Below, piece after piece: positions 7,975 to 15,261 of a DNA stretch of 32,959 nucleotides. The notes beneath the pieces were generated by a model. That model made no database searches and was not told the DNA's origin. It was given only the letters and a program-made list of their open reading frames with translations. This DNA comes from CBCXVS01 sp965178525 (lineage in GTDB: Bacteria; Tectomicrobia; Entotheonellia; Entotheonellales; Entotheonellaceae), in NCBI GenBank assembly GCA_965178525.1, contig CBCXVS010000045.1:1-32959 (forward strand), given 5' to 3'. The translations under genes were made by a program, and so were the position numbers. Position 1 is the first letter of the stretch; each line of letters opens with the position of its first letter.

Positions 7975-8973
7975 ATGCTGACGACCGTTGCAGCCGGACG
8001 GGCCTTCGATTACAGCTACTGCATTGGCATGGTCGGCATGTCCGGCGCCGGATTCACGTTTCCGTCGGACTTTGTTATGACGGCCAATGGCGTCGTGTAC
8101 GTCATCAACCGCGCGGCGGAAGGACTCAACCAACGCGTGAGCAAATGTACCGCCGATCACGAGTTCCTTGGGCAGTTCGGCAGTCCCGGCTCCGGGGATG
8201 GGCAGTTTACCTGGCCGATGTCCATTGAAGTGGACCAGGACGAGAATGTCTACGTCTCCGATGAATACCTGCAACGCATTTCCATTTTTGATCAGGATGG
8301 GAATTTCCTGCGCAAGTGGGGCCAACCCGGCAGTGGCGACGGGGAATTGAACGGCCCGTCGGGTCTCGCCTTCGACCGTGAGGACCATCTCTACGTCGTG
8401 GACAGTCTCAACCACCGCGTGCAGAAATTCACCAAAGACGGGGAGTTCCTGGCGGCATGGGGACGCCCCGGCAGCGGTGAGGGCGAGTTCAACACGCCCT
8501 GGGGCATCTGCCTGGACAGCCAGGGGGACGTGTATGTGGCCGATTGGAAGAACAGCCGGGTGCAGAAGTTTTCCCCTGATGGGGCCTACCTGGCGACGTT
8601 TGCCGGTTCGGCGTCCGGCGTCGGCACGATTCACCGGCCCACGGATGTGGCGGTTGACTCCGAGGGGGACGTGTATGTGACCGATTGGGCTAACCACTTG
8701 CTGCAGGTTTTTAGCCCGGATGGTCTCTTCATCACCTCTTTGGTCGGGGATGCGCAACAACTTTCCCCCTGGGCGCAGGAATATATCGAGTCCAATCAGG
8801 ACACCCTGAAGGCGCGCCGGCGCGTGAATCTGGAGCCGGAGTGGGGCTTCGCACGGCCGGTGGCGGTGAACGTCGATGCGGAGGACAGAGTCTTCGTGCT
8901 GGAGTCGGCCCGCGGGCGGATCCAGGTCTACAACAAGGAAAAGGATTTTGAGGAGGCGCCGTTGAATCTGTAG
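7975..8973 (+). CDS. NHL-repeat beta-propeller protein
   Basis: This is a 332-residue protein made of about six NHL repeats, each with the pattern of a VYVxD strand, an RVQKF strand and a GEFLxxWG turn (for example GDVYVADWKNSRVQKFSPDG). Such propellers serve as binding scaffolds, or as enzymes of the peptidyl-amidoglycolate-lyase type. No catalytic motif is evident. The ATG at 7975 is chosen over an upstream in-frame start because a strong GGAAGGAG lies 6 bases before it. No signal peptide is visible. Its position after DUF1800 and DUF1501 genes with equally missing signals suggests a shared task, but this is inference. Confidence 0.85.
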   Translation: MLTTVAAGRAFDYSYCIGMVGMSGAGFTFPSDFVMTANGVVYVINRAAEGLNQRVSKCTADHEFLGQFGSPGSGDGQFTWPMSIEVDQDENVYVSDEYLQRISIFDQDGNFLRKWGQPGSGDGELNGPSGLAFDREDHLYVVDSLNHRVQKFTKDGEFLAAWGRPGSGEGEFNTPWGICLDSQGDVYVADWKNSRVQKFSPDGAYLATFAGSASGVGTIHRPTDVAVDSEGDVYVTDWANHLLQVFSPDGLFITSLVGDAQQLSPWAQEYIESNQDTLKARRRVNLEPEWGFARPVAVNVDAEDRVFVLESARGRIQVYNKEKDFEEAPLNL

Positions 8974-9005
8974 GCTATGGGGCGCCCGGAAATAGGTGGA
9001 AGTGA

Positions 9006-9097
9006 GGGAGCAAATCTACGTATTGCTATGATGAGTCAGGTGCTAATCAGCAACTCGTAGATTTGACCCCTACTCTATAGATTTGACTCCTACTCCT
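9006..9097. repeat. Palindromic BIME/MITE-like repeat with a duplicated half-site
   Basis: A 15-base arm at 9006-9020 (GGGAGCAAATCTACG) is mirrored at 9056-9070 with 13 of 15 positions complementary, and a smaller TTGCT/AGCAA stem lies inside. The right arm is then repeated in tandem: TAGATTTGACCCCTACTC is followed by TAGATTTGACTCCTACTC. The style (GGGGTCAAATCT ends) resembles repeats mobilised by Y1/RAYT transposases. It lies between the NHL gene and the minus-strand island of small genes. Confidence 0.65.
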
Positions 9098-9109
9098 GCT
9101 TGGGGTGGA

Positions 9110-9469
9110 TTACAGCTTAGCATTTGTTGGCGCAGCGGACCAACCACAGAGCCGGCATGTGATGCCACCGTCGCGCCAAATTTGCACGTCCTGAATGTCG
9201 ATGGGCTCCGAGACACCGGAGCCGTATAGGTATAACCCCAAGCCAGCTATGGCGACGTCCAGCTCATCGACGACATGCAGCGCTTGCGCGTCAACGGCTT
9301 CCTCGAAATCGTGAAAGAGTTTTTCAACATTAGAGAATGCAGGGCCTGGCACAAACAGGCCAAAGAGGAGGTCATTTTCCTGGCGTTCGATCCGGATTTG
9401 GCCCATCTGCCGCTTCTGGGCATCCAGTAGATCAACGGTTTGCTCGGCACGGAGTTGCATGTCTGGCAT
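9110..9469 (-). CDS. Conserved small protein of unknown function (module partner 2)
   Basis: This is a 119-residue acidic protein with a coherent sequence: an N-terminal DLLDAQKRQMGQIRIERQEN strand region, FGLFVPGPAFSNVEKLFHDF in the middle, then ALHVVDELDVAIAGLGLYL and a final EPIDIQDVQIWRDGGITCRL strand. It looks like members of an unnamed small-protein family I associate with cyanobacteria and other environmental bacteria. I cannot assign a function. It follows the 9849 gene on the same strand, whose frame runs through its first 223 bases. The pair resembles a two-component module. Start at the ATG at 9469. Confidence 0.7.
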   Translation of the reverse strand: MPDMQLRAEQTVDLLDAQKRQMGQIRIERQENDLLFGLFVPGPAFSNVEKLFHDFEEAVDAQALHVVDELDVAIAGLGLYLYGSGVSEPIDIQDVQIWRDGGITCRLCGWSAAPTNAKL

Positions 9470-9849
9470 CCCATAGTGTTACGAAAGATCGCGGCCAAAG
9501 TTGTCAGATTCTCATCGGTAAATCCCGCTACGCCGCTGGGATGAATCAGGCGAGCGTGGTTGGGGAATCGCGACGTCGGATCGAATATGATCTCAAAACC
9601 CATTTCCCGGATCGCTGCCGTAGTGGTCGTACCAACCGTGTGAGCGGCTTCCTGCCATTTGCGTGAGCGCGGGAAGGCATGCCGCATCTGGGCCGCTGCT
9701 GCTTGTGGGGTTCCACCCAAGAGCATGGAAATACCTGGTGGCGTTTGCTGGGCATTGAGTGGAGAAAGGCGCAAGTTGGCCACGCTACCACCACCGACTC
9801 GATGCACCATCGTTTCAGGTGCGATGTCCTCAGGCTTTCCAATTGGCAC
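9247..9849 (-). CDS. Conserved small protein of unknown function (module partner 1), with an out-of-frame tail
   Basis: The open frame is 200 codons, but only the first 125-130 residues look like real protein: SPLNAQQTPPGISMLLGG, QMRHAFPRSRKWQEAAHTVG, then MGFEIIFDPTSRFPNHARLI and HPSGVAGFTDENLTTLAAIF. This pattern (PGIS...AFP...FPNHxRIIHPxGxxGFxDENL) is a recurrent small family I have no name for. After residue 130 the frame reads the next gene (start 9469) in another frame, giving Ser/Arg-rich nonsense. The natural stop was probably lost by a small change near 9470. It could equally be a genuine long overlap. It is transcribed with the 9110-9469 gene. Confidence 0.65.
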   Translation of the reverse strand: MPIGKPEDIAPETMVHRVGGGSVANLRLSPLNAQQTPPGISMLLGGTPQAAAAQMRHAFPRSRKWQEAAHTVGTTTTAAIREMGFEIIFDPTSRFPNHARLIHPSGVAGFTDENLTTLAAIFRNTMGCQTCNSVPSKPLIYWMPRSGRWAKSGSNARKMTSSLACLCQALHSLMLKNSFTISRKPLTRKRCMSSMSWTSP

Positions 9850-9944
9850 CTCGGTCCTCGTTTGGTCACTGGAGTGGAAAACACCTTATTCATTCTATTG
9901 TGAAAACACCGAGCAAACTACCCCATCGCGGCAAGGCTATGATC

Positions 9945-9996
9945 GCCTAACGTTAGGCCTCACCTGCTGGTATGGAGCGCCAGCGGAATGTTAGTC
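9945..9996 (-). repeat. attC-like imperfect palindrome
   Basis: Read on the minus strand this 52-bp site starts GACTAAC and ends GTTAGGC, close to the RYYYAAC...GTTRRRY ends of integron attC sites (the second base of the left end is off consensus). Between them CC-GCTGG pairs with CCAGC-A-GG, leaving one extrahelical A as attC stems do. The right end also forms a perfect 14-bp palindrome (9945-9958). It lies between two small minus-strand genes, as expected for a cassette boundary. No integrase is present in the window, so this is a candidate only. Confidence 0.4.
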
Positions 9997-10031
9997 AGGT
10001 GTATGCCTGTGTTCGGTGATGAGCCATCTCC

Positions 10032-10208
10032 TCAGATACCGGTCTTGGCTGACCATATCTGATCTGGCTCTGGGTCTTGCAGAAACTGCACCGCTTGAAA
10101 GTCGGTGAGACCAAGAAGCTAGGCTTTCGCAACGCGGTGAATCCCATCCATGACGCGCCCATCGGCAAACAGAATGATGGGGGAGGAGATATGAGTTGTT
10201 TTCAACAC
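10032..10208 (-). pseudogene. Remnant of a ParB-like (chromosome-partitioning-type) small protein gene
   Basis: Read from 10208 downward, the frame gives VLKTTHISSPIILFADGRVM, then DGIHRVAKA, an amber stop at 10119-10121, then a segment with AVQFLQDPEPDQ and a TGA at 10032. The pattern PIIL.ADGRVMDGxHRVxKALL...AVQFxxDPEPD is a known small ParB-nuclease-like family. The N-terminal part is missing, the TAG replaces an expected Leu codon, and the C-terminal end is lost. It begins 8 bases after the stop of the 10217-10534 gene. Confidence 0.6.
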
Positions 10209-10216
10209 ACGCGTTG

Positions 10217-10534
10217 TTAGCTCTGTGGACAAGCGGCTTCCCGTCCGCTTGGAGACGAGCCCGCATGAGTCTCCAGTTCTACAATCCTTTGGCGTAGGCG
10301 GTACACTTCTTCTAACAGTTCGGGCACATCCTGTCTCGCATGCGCGATAAAATCTTGATCCTCGTCGGTTGCCCCAGTCAACTCGATATCTTCTCCACTT
10401 GTCATGATAAAGCTCGATCCACTCGTGTGATCTCGGCCTTCAATGTACGACATCCATGGCCCAGGCGTTGCAGCGGCACACCGCTTGCGCATGCATTGCA
10501 ACTCCTCGTCCGTCAGAACGCTTTGGAAATTCAT
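10217..10534 (-). CDS. Conserved small protein of unknown function (TPGPW type)
   Basis: This is a 105-residue protein with the recurrent pattern MRKRCAAATPGPWMSYIEGRD, then HTSGSSFIMTSGEDIELTGA, TDEDQDFIAHARQDVPELLE and a C-terminal VYRLRQRIVELE helix. I recognise the family as a common uncharacterised protein of diverse bacteria, sometimes found in integron cassettes, but cannot name a function. The ATG at 10534 is preceded by GGAG. Its TAA stop lies inside GCTAACAACGCG, which resembles the way cassette genes end inside attC. It starts 18 bases after the upstream 134-residue gene, so the two probably form an operon. Confidence 0.75.
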   Translation of the reverse strand: MNFQSVLTDEELQCMRKRCAAATPGPWMSYIEGRDHTSGSSFIMTSGEDIELTGATDEDQDFIAHARQDVPELLEEVYRLRQRIVELETHAGSSPSGREAACPQS

Positions 10535-10552
10535 AGCTCCACACCCGAGATA

Positions 10553-10957
10553 TTAACGATGCGGATTACGTACAGTGGGTGTAAAGAGGCGTTCCGCCTC
10601 ATCAGGCGTCAACCCCGCCATGACGCAGTGATCAGGGTTTTGCACCGTGGGTTGGGGGAATACCTGACCTCTGGTGGCTCTGACCTCTCCAATAGTTGTG
10701 ACACCCACCTGCTTATTGGGAATGGCCACAGTCAGTTCTGCCAGCGTCTTACCAGGCGCGCTGTTCACTGACACATTGTGCAGTTTACCAGTCGCGTCCA
10801 GTGTGACGCCTGCTCCTTGCCGGAACCGTTGTGCTGTGCATGTTCCTCCACGGCAAACGAGTCCGTCATCTGGTAGACGAGACTCATCCTGGATGCTATA
10901 TGCAGCTGCAGGTGTTTCCCACGTCGTTTCCATCCGCACCGGCGTGCTCTCCGACAC
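10553..10957 (-). CDS. Conserved small protein of unknown function (VSVNSA/FTPTV type)
   Basis: This is a 134-residue protein from a GTG start at 10957. The sequence is well ordered: TPVRMETTWETPAAAYS, LPDDGLVCRGGTCTAQRF, LHNVSVNSAPGKTLAELT, IPNKQVGVTTIGEVRATRG and a C-terminal NPDHCVMAGLTPDEAERLF, then TPTVRNP. I recognise this as a recurrent small family of unknown function. The first gene of a two-gene unit with the TPGPW protein, it has three conserved-looking Cys (two in the CRGGTC motif, one in DHC). There is no clear ribosome site, and the GTG is chosen because it gives the family N-terminus. Confidence 0.72.
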   Translation of the reverse strand: MSESTPVRMETTWETPAAAYSIQDESRLPDDGLVCRGGTCTAQRFRQGAGVTLDATGKLHNVSVNSAPGKTLAELTVAIPNKQVGVTTIGEVRATRGQVFPQPTVQNPDHCVMAGLTPDEAERLFTPTVRNPHR

Positions 10958-11032
10958 CGCGCATTGTCCTACTTACTGGATTGGCGCCTTGCAGCTACAT
11001 TGGACACCTTTCCTATGACGACGTTTAGTATA

Positions 11033-11131
11033 GCACTCGTCGCCCCCACGTACACCGTGGCCGAGTGCTGGGAGCGAGATGAGGCTTTACTTTGGTGTGC
11101 GTCATCCCAACGTTGCTGTGATGACGCACAC
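11033..11131. repeat. Two adjacent inverted repeats upstream of the amine oxidase
   Basis: The first is a compound hairpin: GCACTCG (11033-11039) with CGAGTGC (11062-11068), and CACG/CGTG inside. The second is a perfect 12-base stem, GTGTGCGTCATC (11095-11106) with GATGACGCACAC (11120-11131), loop 13 bases. They occupy the 279-base gap between the minus-strand small genes and the plus-strand amine oxidase. Neither has a T-run. They could be bidirectional terminators, an operator, or small repeats of the same island. Confidence 0.6.
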
Positions 11132-11236
11132 GGATAGGCGAAGTCTGTCCCTGTAGACTTCTCCAACGAGATGGCGTACCACATGTTATCGCATATCTGC
11201 ATCAACCGGACAAAACATGTCGGAGGAGATCGATCC

Positions 11237-13195
11237 ATGGCAAGCGTAAGTCCGTCACTGACAGCGTTTGGAGGGGCATGTGGCATTGGCAAACCCAGGG
11301 TGCGAACCGCCGCGGCGTCTCAGGATCGTCCTTTACGTGATCTGAACCAAAATTATGCCCGCATGGTGGATACCTATATTTACGCGTATCCGCAGTTAGT
11401 GCGGGACGATCCACGCCCGTTCGCGGAGGTGATCAATCGGAATGTTCGTGTGGCGGTGATTGGGGACGGGTTTGCCGGCGCCACGGCGGTTTACGAGCTG
11501 CGCCGGGCGGGCGTACAGAACCTCACGGTCTATGAGGCCCGCAGCATTGGCGGACGGGCGGATTCGCGTTTCTTCAGAGACATACAGAACCGGCGCTATA
11601 CGAATGAAATGGGGCCGATGCGGGTGCCGGAGAATTCCAAGCTCTTCTGGCACTATCTGTCCCAGCTCCCACCTGCCGATTCGCCCCAGCGCCTCTTCCC
11701 GAACCCCGGTGTCGTCGCGACGGAAATCGTCTATCGGGGACTGCGCTATACCTGGAAGGATGAGGTTTTCCCGCAGCCGACCGATCCCGAGAATCCACGC
11801 AATGTGGATTGGGGGAAATTGCAGCGGGATGTGGGCGAGTTTATTGATTCGCTCACCTACAACGGGGACACTGTGGAAACGATTGCCCAACTCCTGCAGC
11901 AGGCAACCCTCACCCCTGCCGAACGGGAGCGGATTGATATCTACTGGAGCCATTTTCTGAAGACGTACGATGATGTCTCCTTTGTCGGCGCGCTGGAGCA
12001 GTTTTTCGGCGACCGATGGGGTCCGACGGAATATAACATGTTCAGTACCCTGGGCGTGGGAACCGGCGGTTTTGGACCGTTGTTCCCCGTCTGCTTTTTG
12101 GAGCTCTTCCGGCTTTTCCTGTGGGATTACCAGAATGAGTATGAGCCCGGCCTGCCGATGACGGAGATCGTGAGCCGGCTTCTCACCCTCGGATCCGTAA
12201 CCATCCTGAACGAAGCGGTGGACTATGTGGGCCTGAGCCAGCGCAACCGAGATGAGGTCGGTGTGCATAGCATTTTGCCTGAGGGCGAAAGGAACCGGTT
12301 GGTCTGGCGGCCATACGACTATGTCATTGTCGCCACGACCTTGCGCAGCATGCAGATCCGTATGAACCTGGATGCGAACGCATCGCCGGGGCGCTATGCT
12401 CATATGAGTGACCCGGTCTTTGGCGGCGAGGCCAATAACATGGTCCGGGAATCGTTGCGCATTCCCCACATCATGAACTCGTCCAAGTTATTCGGTTTCC
12501 TGCCGTACAAGCCGTGGAATGATCCGGCGTGGCCACGGCACCAGGGTGACCCGATCAAATGTGTGCTCACCGATACCCTGGCGCGGCAGATGTACTATTT
12601 GGATCCGTACCCCGAGGAGAGGACGGCGGGAACCAACGTCTTGATCAGCTACAACTGGGGCGATGACGCAGTCAAGATCATGGGGATTCAGGCGTATGAT
12701 CGCAGCCAGATTATCGACCCTCGGGCCAATCCGGATTATGCGCTGAAGCAGGCGTATGAATCTGGCCTGGAGACGATGATTGTTCCGAGTCCGGTGGCCA
12801 ACTCGTTAAAGCAGATCACGATTGGGAATCAGGACCGGAACCTGATGTCGGTCATCTGGCAACAGGAACCGATGATTTTTGGGGCCTTCAAGCTCGATTA
12901 TCCGCAGCAGTACTATTACACGAGCCAGATGGTCTATCAGTATCATTATGCCAATGGGCTCGATCCGCAGCGGTCCAAGCGCGTGTACCTCGCCGGGAAT
13001 AATTGTTCGTACCAGGGCGGCTGGATCGAAGGCGCCATGCAGTCTGCTGTCAATGCGTGCTCTGCGGTACTCAAACATATGACGGAACAGGGGCAGGCAC
13101 GCAATTTTCGCATGCAAGCGCTCTTTGAGTCGAATCCCTTCCAGAAGGTTCTTGAGGAGATGAGAGCCAAGTACGAATTGCCCCCTGCCGCCTAG
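11237..13195 (+). CDS. Flavin-containing amine oxidase / L-amino-acid oxidase family protein
   Basis: This is a 652-residue FAD-dependent oxidase. The dinucleotide fold is at VAVIGDGFAGATA (G76, G78, G81), with the ribose-binding Glu in TVYEARSIGGRADS. The next block, NEMGPMRVPENSKLFWHYL, corresponds to the substrate-side MELGAMRFP-type motif of bacterial L-amino-acid oxidases (VioA, RebO, tryptophan 2-monooxygenase). The C-terminal FAD-binding segment is VYLAGNNCSYQGGWIEGA. These enzymes oxidise amines or amino acids to imines with release of H2O2. The ATG at 11237 follows GGAGGAG; an upstream in-frame ATG at 11171 lacks one. About 70 residues precede the FAD fold, more than usual. No operon partner is obvious. 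Confidence 0.85.
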   Translation: MASVSPSLTAFGGACGIGKPRVRTAAASQDRPLRDLNQNYARMVDTYIYAYPQLVRDDPRPFAEVINRNVRVAVIGDGFAGATAVYELRRAGVQNLTVYEARSIGGRADSRFFRDIQNRRYTNEMGPMRVPENSKLFWHYLSQLPPADSPQRLFPNPGVVATEIVYRGLRYTWKDEVFPQPTDPENPRNVDWGKLQRDVGEFIDSLTYNGDTVETIAQLLQQATLTPAERERIDIYWSHFLKTYDDVSFVGALEQFFGDRWGPTEYNMFSTLGVGTGGFGPLFPVCFLELFRLFLWDYQNEYEPGLPMTEIVSRLLTLGSVTILNEAVDYVGLSQRNRDEVGVHSILPEGERNRLVWRPYDYVIVATTLRSMQIRMNLDANASPGRYAHMSDPVFGGEANNMVRESLRIPHIMNSSKLFGFLPYKPWNDPAWPRHQGDPIKCVLTDTLARQMYYLDPYPEERTAGTNVLISYNWGDDAVKIMGIQAYDRSQIIDPRANPDYALKQAYESGLETMIVPSPVANSLKQITIGNQDRNLMSVIWQQEPMIFGAFKLDYPQQYYYTSQMVYQYHYANGLDPQRSKRVYLAGNNCSYQGGWIEGAMQSAVNACSAVLKHMTEQGQARNFRMQALFESNPFQKVLEEMRAKYELPPAA

Positions 13196-13214
13196 GTCCA
13201 CGAGTCTCTCCCCC

Positions 13215-13242
13215 GGCGCACCCTACGTGCAGCGGGTGCGCC
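13215..13242 (+). terminator. Hairpin terminator candidate after the amine oxidase
   Basis: GGCGCACCC (13215-13223) pairs perfectly with GGGTGCGCC (13234-13242) over a 10-base loop, 20 bases after the amine oxidase stop. A run of seven T occurs only 17 bases further on, so it is a strong hairpin but not a textbook terminator. Confidence 0.5.
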
Positions 13243-13357
13243 ATACCTACAGGTTGCGATTTTTTTGACGTCACAGGGTTTCTCCCCCGATAGAAGTATG
13301 CTACATAGGGAGGCCGTATAGGCTAAACGATGGCTGACGTAGACGTGAGGAGAACCC

Positions 13358-14290
13358 ATGCCGACAGACGTGGCAGCGTATGCATCAAAGGTACACAAGC
13401 CGGACGATTTTGACGCATTCTGGGACGATGTCCAGCGTCAGGTGGCAGCGACCCCGCTTGACCCCGAAGTCGTTCCTGATCCCCTCCGAAGCTCAGAGGA
13501 TATTGAGGTCTTCCAGGTCTTTTACACGAGCATCGACCATGTGCGCATCGCCGCTTGGTATTGTCGGCCGACGCAGCGGCCGGCGCGTACACCGGCGATC
13601 TTGTACGTCCCAGGCTATCAGGCGGACCCGCCGATTCCCAAGGAGTGGGCGCGCAAGGGCTATATCGCGCTGTCGGTGGCGCCACGCGGGAAATTGTGCA
13701 GCAACCGTCAGTTCAACCCCGGCTATCCGAATCTCCTGACCTACAACATCGTGGATCGGCATACGTACGCCTATCGCGGCTTCTACGTGGACGCCTGGCG
13801 CGGTATCGATTTTCTCCTGTCACAGCCCGAGGTCGACGCCACTCGTATTGGCGTGACCGGGAACAGCCAGGGCGGCGGTCTGACCATTACCACCGCCGCC
13901 ATGCGGCCGGAACATGTGAAAGCGGCTGCAGCGGGCGCGCCGTACCTGTGCGGCTTCATGGATGCCATTGCGTTGACGCATACCTATCCCTATGAAGAAA
14001 TCAACGACTATTTGCGCTTGCATCCCGACCGCCGGCAGGCGGTTACCGACACCGTGACCTACTTCGATGGCATCAATTTTGCCGACAACATCACCTGTCC
14101 GATCATCGTCAATATTGGGCTCCAGGACAACGTCTGCCCACCGGAGACCGGCTACGCCTTATTCAACCGCATACAGGCTGCGGACAAGCAGTTGTATCCG
14201 TATGACGGCCACGGTCACGATGCCAACCGGGAGGCGCACAGCGCCATTGTCGACGAGTTTTTCGCGCAGCACCTGTTGAGCGGGAGGTAA
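13358..14290 (+). CDS. Acetylxylan esterase / cephalosporin-C deacetylase family (AXE1) hydrolase
   Basis: This is a 310-residue alpha/beta hydrolase of the AXE1 family (carbohydrate esterase family 7 type), which deacetylates acetylated sugars or related esters. The nucleophile elbow is GNSQGG with Ser170. The acid is Asp257 in GLQDNVCPP, and the base is His285 or His287 in DGHGHDA. The family's SVAPRGK oxyanion segment and the FDAFWDDVQRQ N-terminal helix are present. The ATG at 13358 has a GAGGAG ribosome site. No signal peptide is visible. It is followed 7 bases later by a paralogue lacking these residues, so the two are likely co-translated. Confidence 0.88.
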   Translation: MPTDVAAYASKVHKPDDFDAFWDDVQRQVAATPLDPEVVPDPLRSSEDIEVFQVFYTSIDHVRIAAWYCRPTQRPARTPAILYVPGYQADPPIPKEWARKGYIALSVAPRGKLCSNRQFNPGYPNLLTYNIVDRHTYAYRGFYVDAWRGIDFLLSQPEVDATRIGVTGNSQGGGLTITTAAMRPEHVKAAAAGAPYLCGFMDAIALTHTYPYEEINDYLRLHPDRRQAVTDTVTYFDGINFADNITCPIIVNIGLQDNVCPPETGYALFNRIQAADKQLYPYDGHGHDANREAHSAIVDEFFAQHLLSGR

Positions 14291-14297
14291 AACGGTG

Positions 14298-15206
14298 ATG
14301 GACACGAAGCCAGCGGATTTCGACACCTATTGGCAGCAGACGCTCGACGACTTGGCAGCTTACCCCGCATGTCCTGAGACAGATCTAATGCCGCTTCGGA
14401 GCACCGACTTTGCCACCCTGTACGGTGTGCATCTGACCAGCACGGGCCCCTACCGCGTGTTCGGTTATTTGAGCATCCCGGCGGGGGAGGGGCCGTTTCC
14501 CGCGATTTATTATGCGCCCAAATACCAGAGCGTGGTGGAGATTATTCCCCAAGGGACGGCAAACCTGCAGCGCAGCCGCTACATCACGTTTGCTTTGGCC
14601 AGCCGTGGCCAGCGCCATGCCGACACGCCGTATGCGGCGATGTTTCCCGGACTGCTCACCGAGGGTATTGAGACTGCTGACTCGTATATCTTTCGGAGCA
14701 GTGTAGCGGATAGTGTCAGGGGTCTTGAATTCTTGCTGACGCAACGCGAGCTGGACGCTTCACGGGTCGTCGTGTTCGGCAATGACCTGGCGCTCATCAC
14801 GGCTGCCCTCCATCCAGGGGCGGCGCATGTGGTGACCACCCCGGCGCTGTTCTATAACACGGTCGAACGGGCGCCCAAGACGCAGGCGTACCCGCTGGAA
14901 GAGCTCAACGATTACCTGCGGATGTTCCCGGACAGGGCGGAGGATGTGCGCCGCACCCTGGCCTATTACGACTTGCGGGCCTTTGCGCCATGGGTGCGCG
15001 CGGCGACGTTGTTGATGGCAGGCCCCACGGGCTCTCGGCTGGATGGACGGGCTTTGCAGCCGTTGGTGCAGGCGCTGGCGGGCCAGGTGACCGTGCATGA
15101 CTCGGAGCAATCCAGTTACAAGGATGGGCTCTATGCCGAGACGTGGATGGCTGAGCAGTGTGGTATCCCGGATGTGCGCAGCATTCTGCCGGAACATTGG
15201 CGCTAA
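14298..15206 (+). CDS. AXE1-fold paralogue lacking the catalytic triad
   Basis: This is a 302-residue protein alignable end to end with the preceding esterase: FDTYWQQTLDDL matches FDAFWDDVQRQ, ALASRGQ matches SVAPRGK, and YPLEELNDYLRMFPDR matches YPYEEINDYLRLHPDR. The nucleophile elbow GNSQGG is replaced by GNDLAL (Asp163 at the Ser position). The acid loop GLQDN becomes GPTGS, and the histidine segment GHGHDA is replaced by SEQSSYK. It is therefore almost certainly inactive as an esterase. It may stabilise or regulate its active neighbour. GGGAGG, overlapping the end of the first gene, serves either the GTG at 14295 or the ATG at 14298. Confidence 0.85.
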   Translation: MDTKPADFDTYWQQTLDDLAAYPACPETDLMPLRSTDFATLYGVHLTSTGPYRVFGYLSIPAGEGPFPAIYYAPKYQSVVEIIPQGTANLQRSRYITFALASRGQRHADTPYAAMFPGLLTEGIETADSYIFRSSVADSVRGLEFLLTQRELDASRVVVFGNDLALITAALHPGAAHVVTTPALFYNTVERAPKTQAYPLEELNDYLRMFPDRAEDVRRTLAYYDLRAFAPWVRAATLLMAGPTGSRLDGRALQPLVQALAGQVTVHDSEQSSYKDGLYAETWMAEQCGIPDVRSILPEHWR

Positions 15207-15261
15207 CCGGACCGATTGCGGATTGCGGAGTAGGGGAGAAGAGAAGAATGGGTGTAAGATA

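Noticed and set aside
9991..10266. 91-codon minus-strand ORF
   Set aside because: The conserved ParB-like sequence is in another frame of the same strand; this ORF is Arg/Ser-rich shadow sequence.
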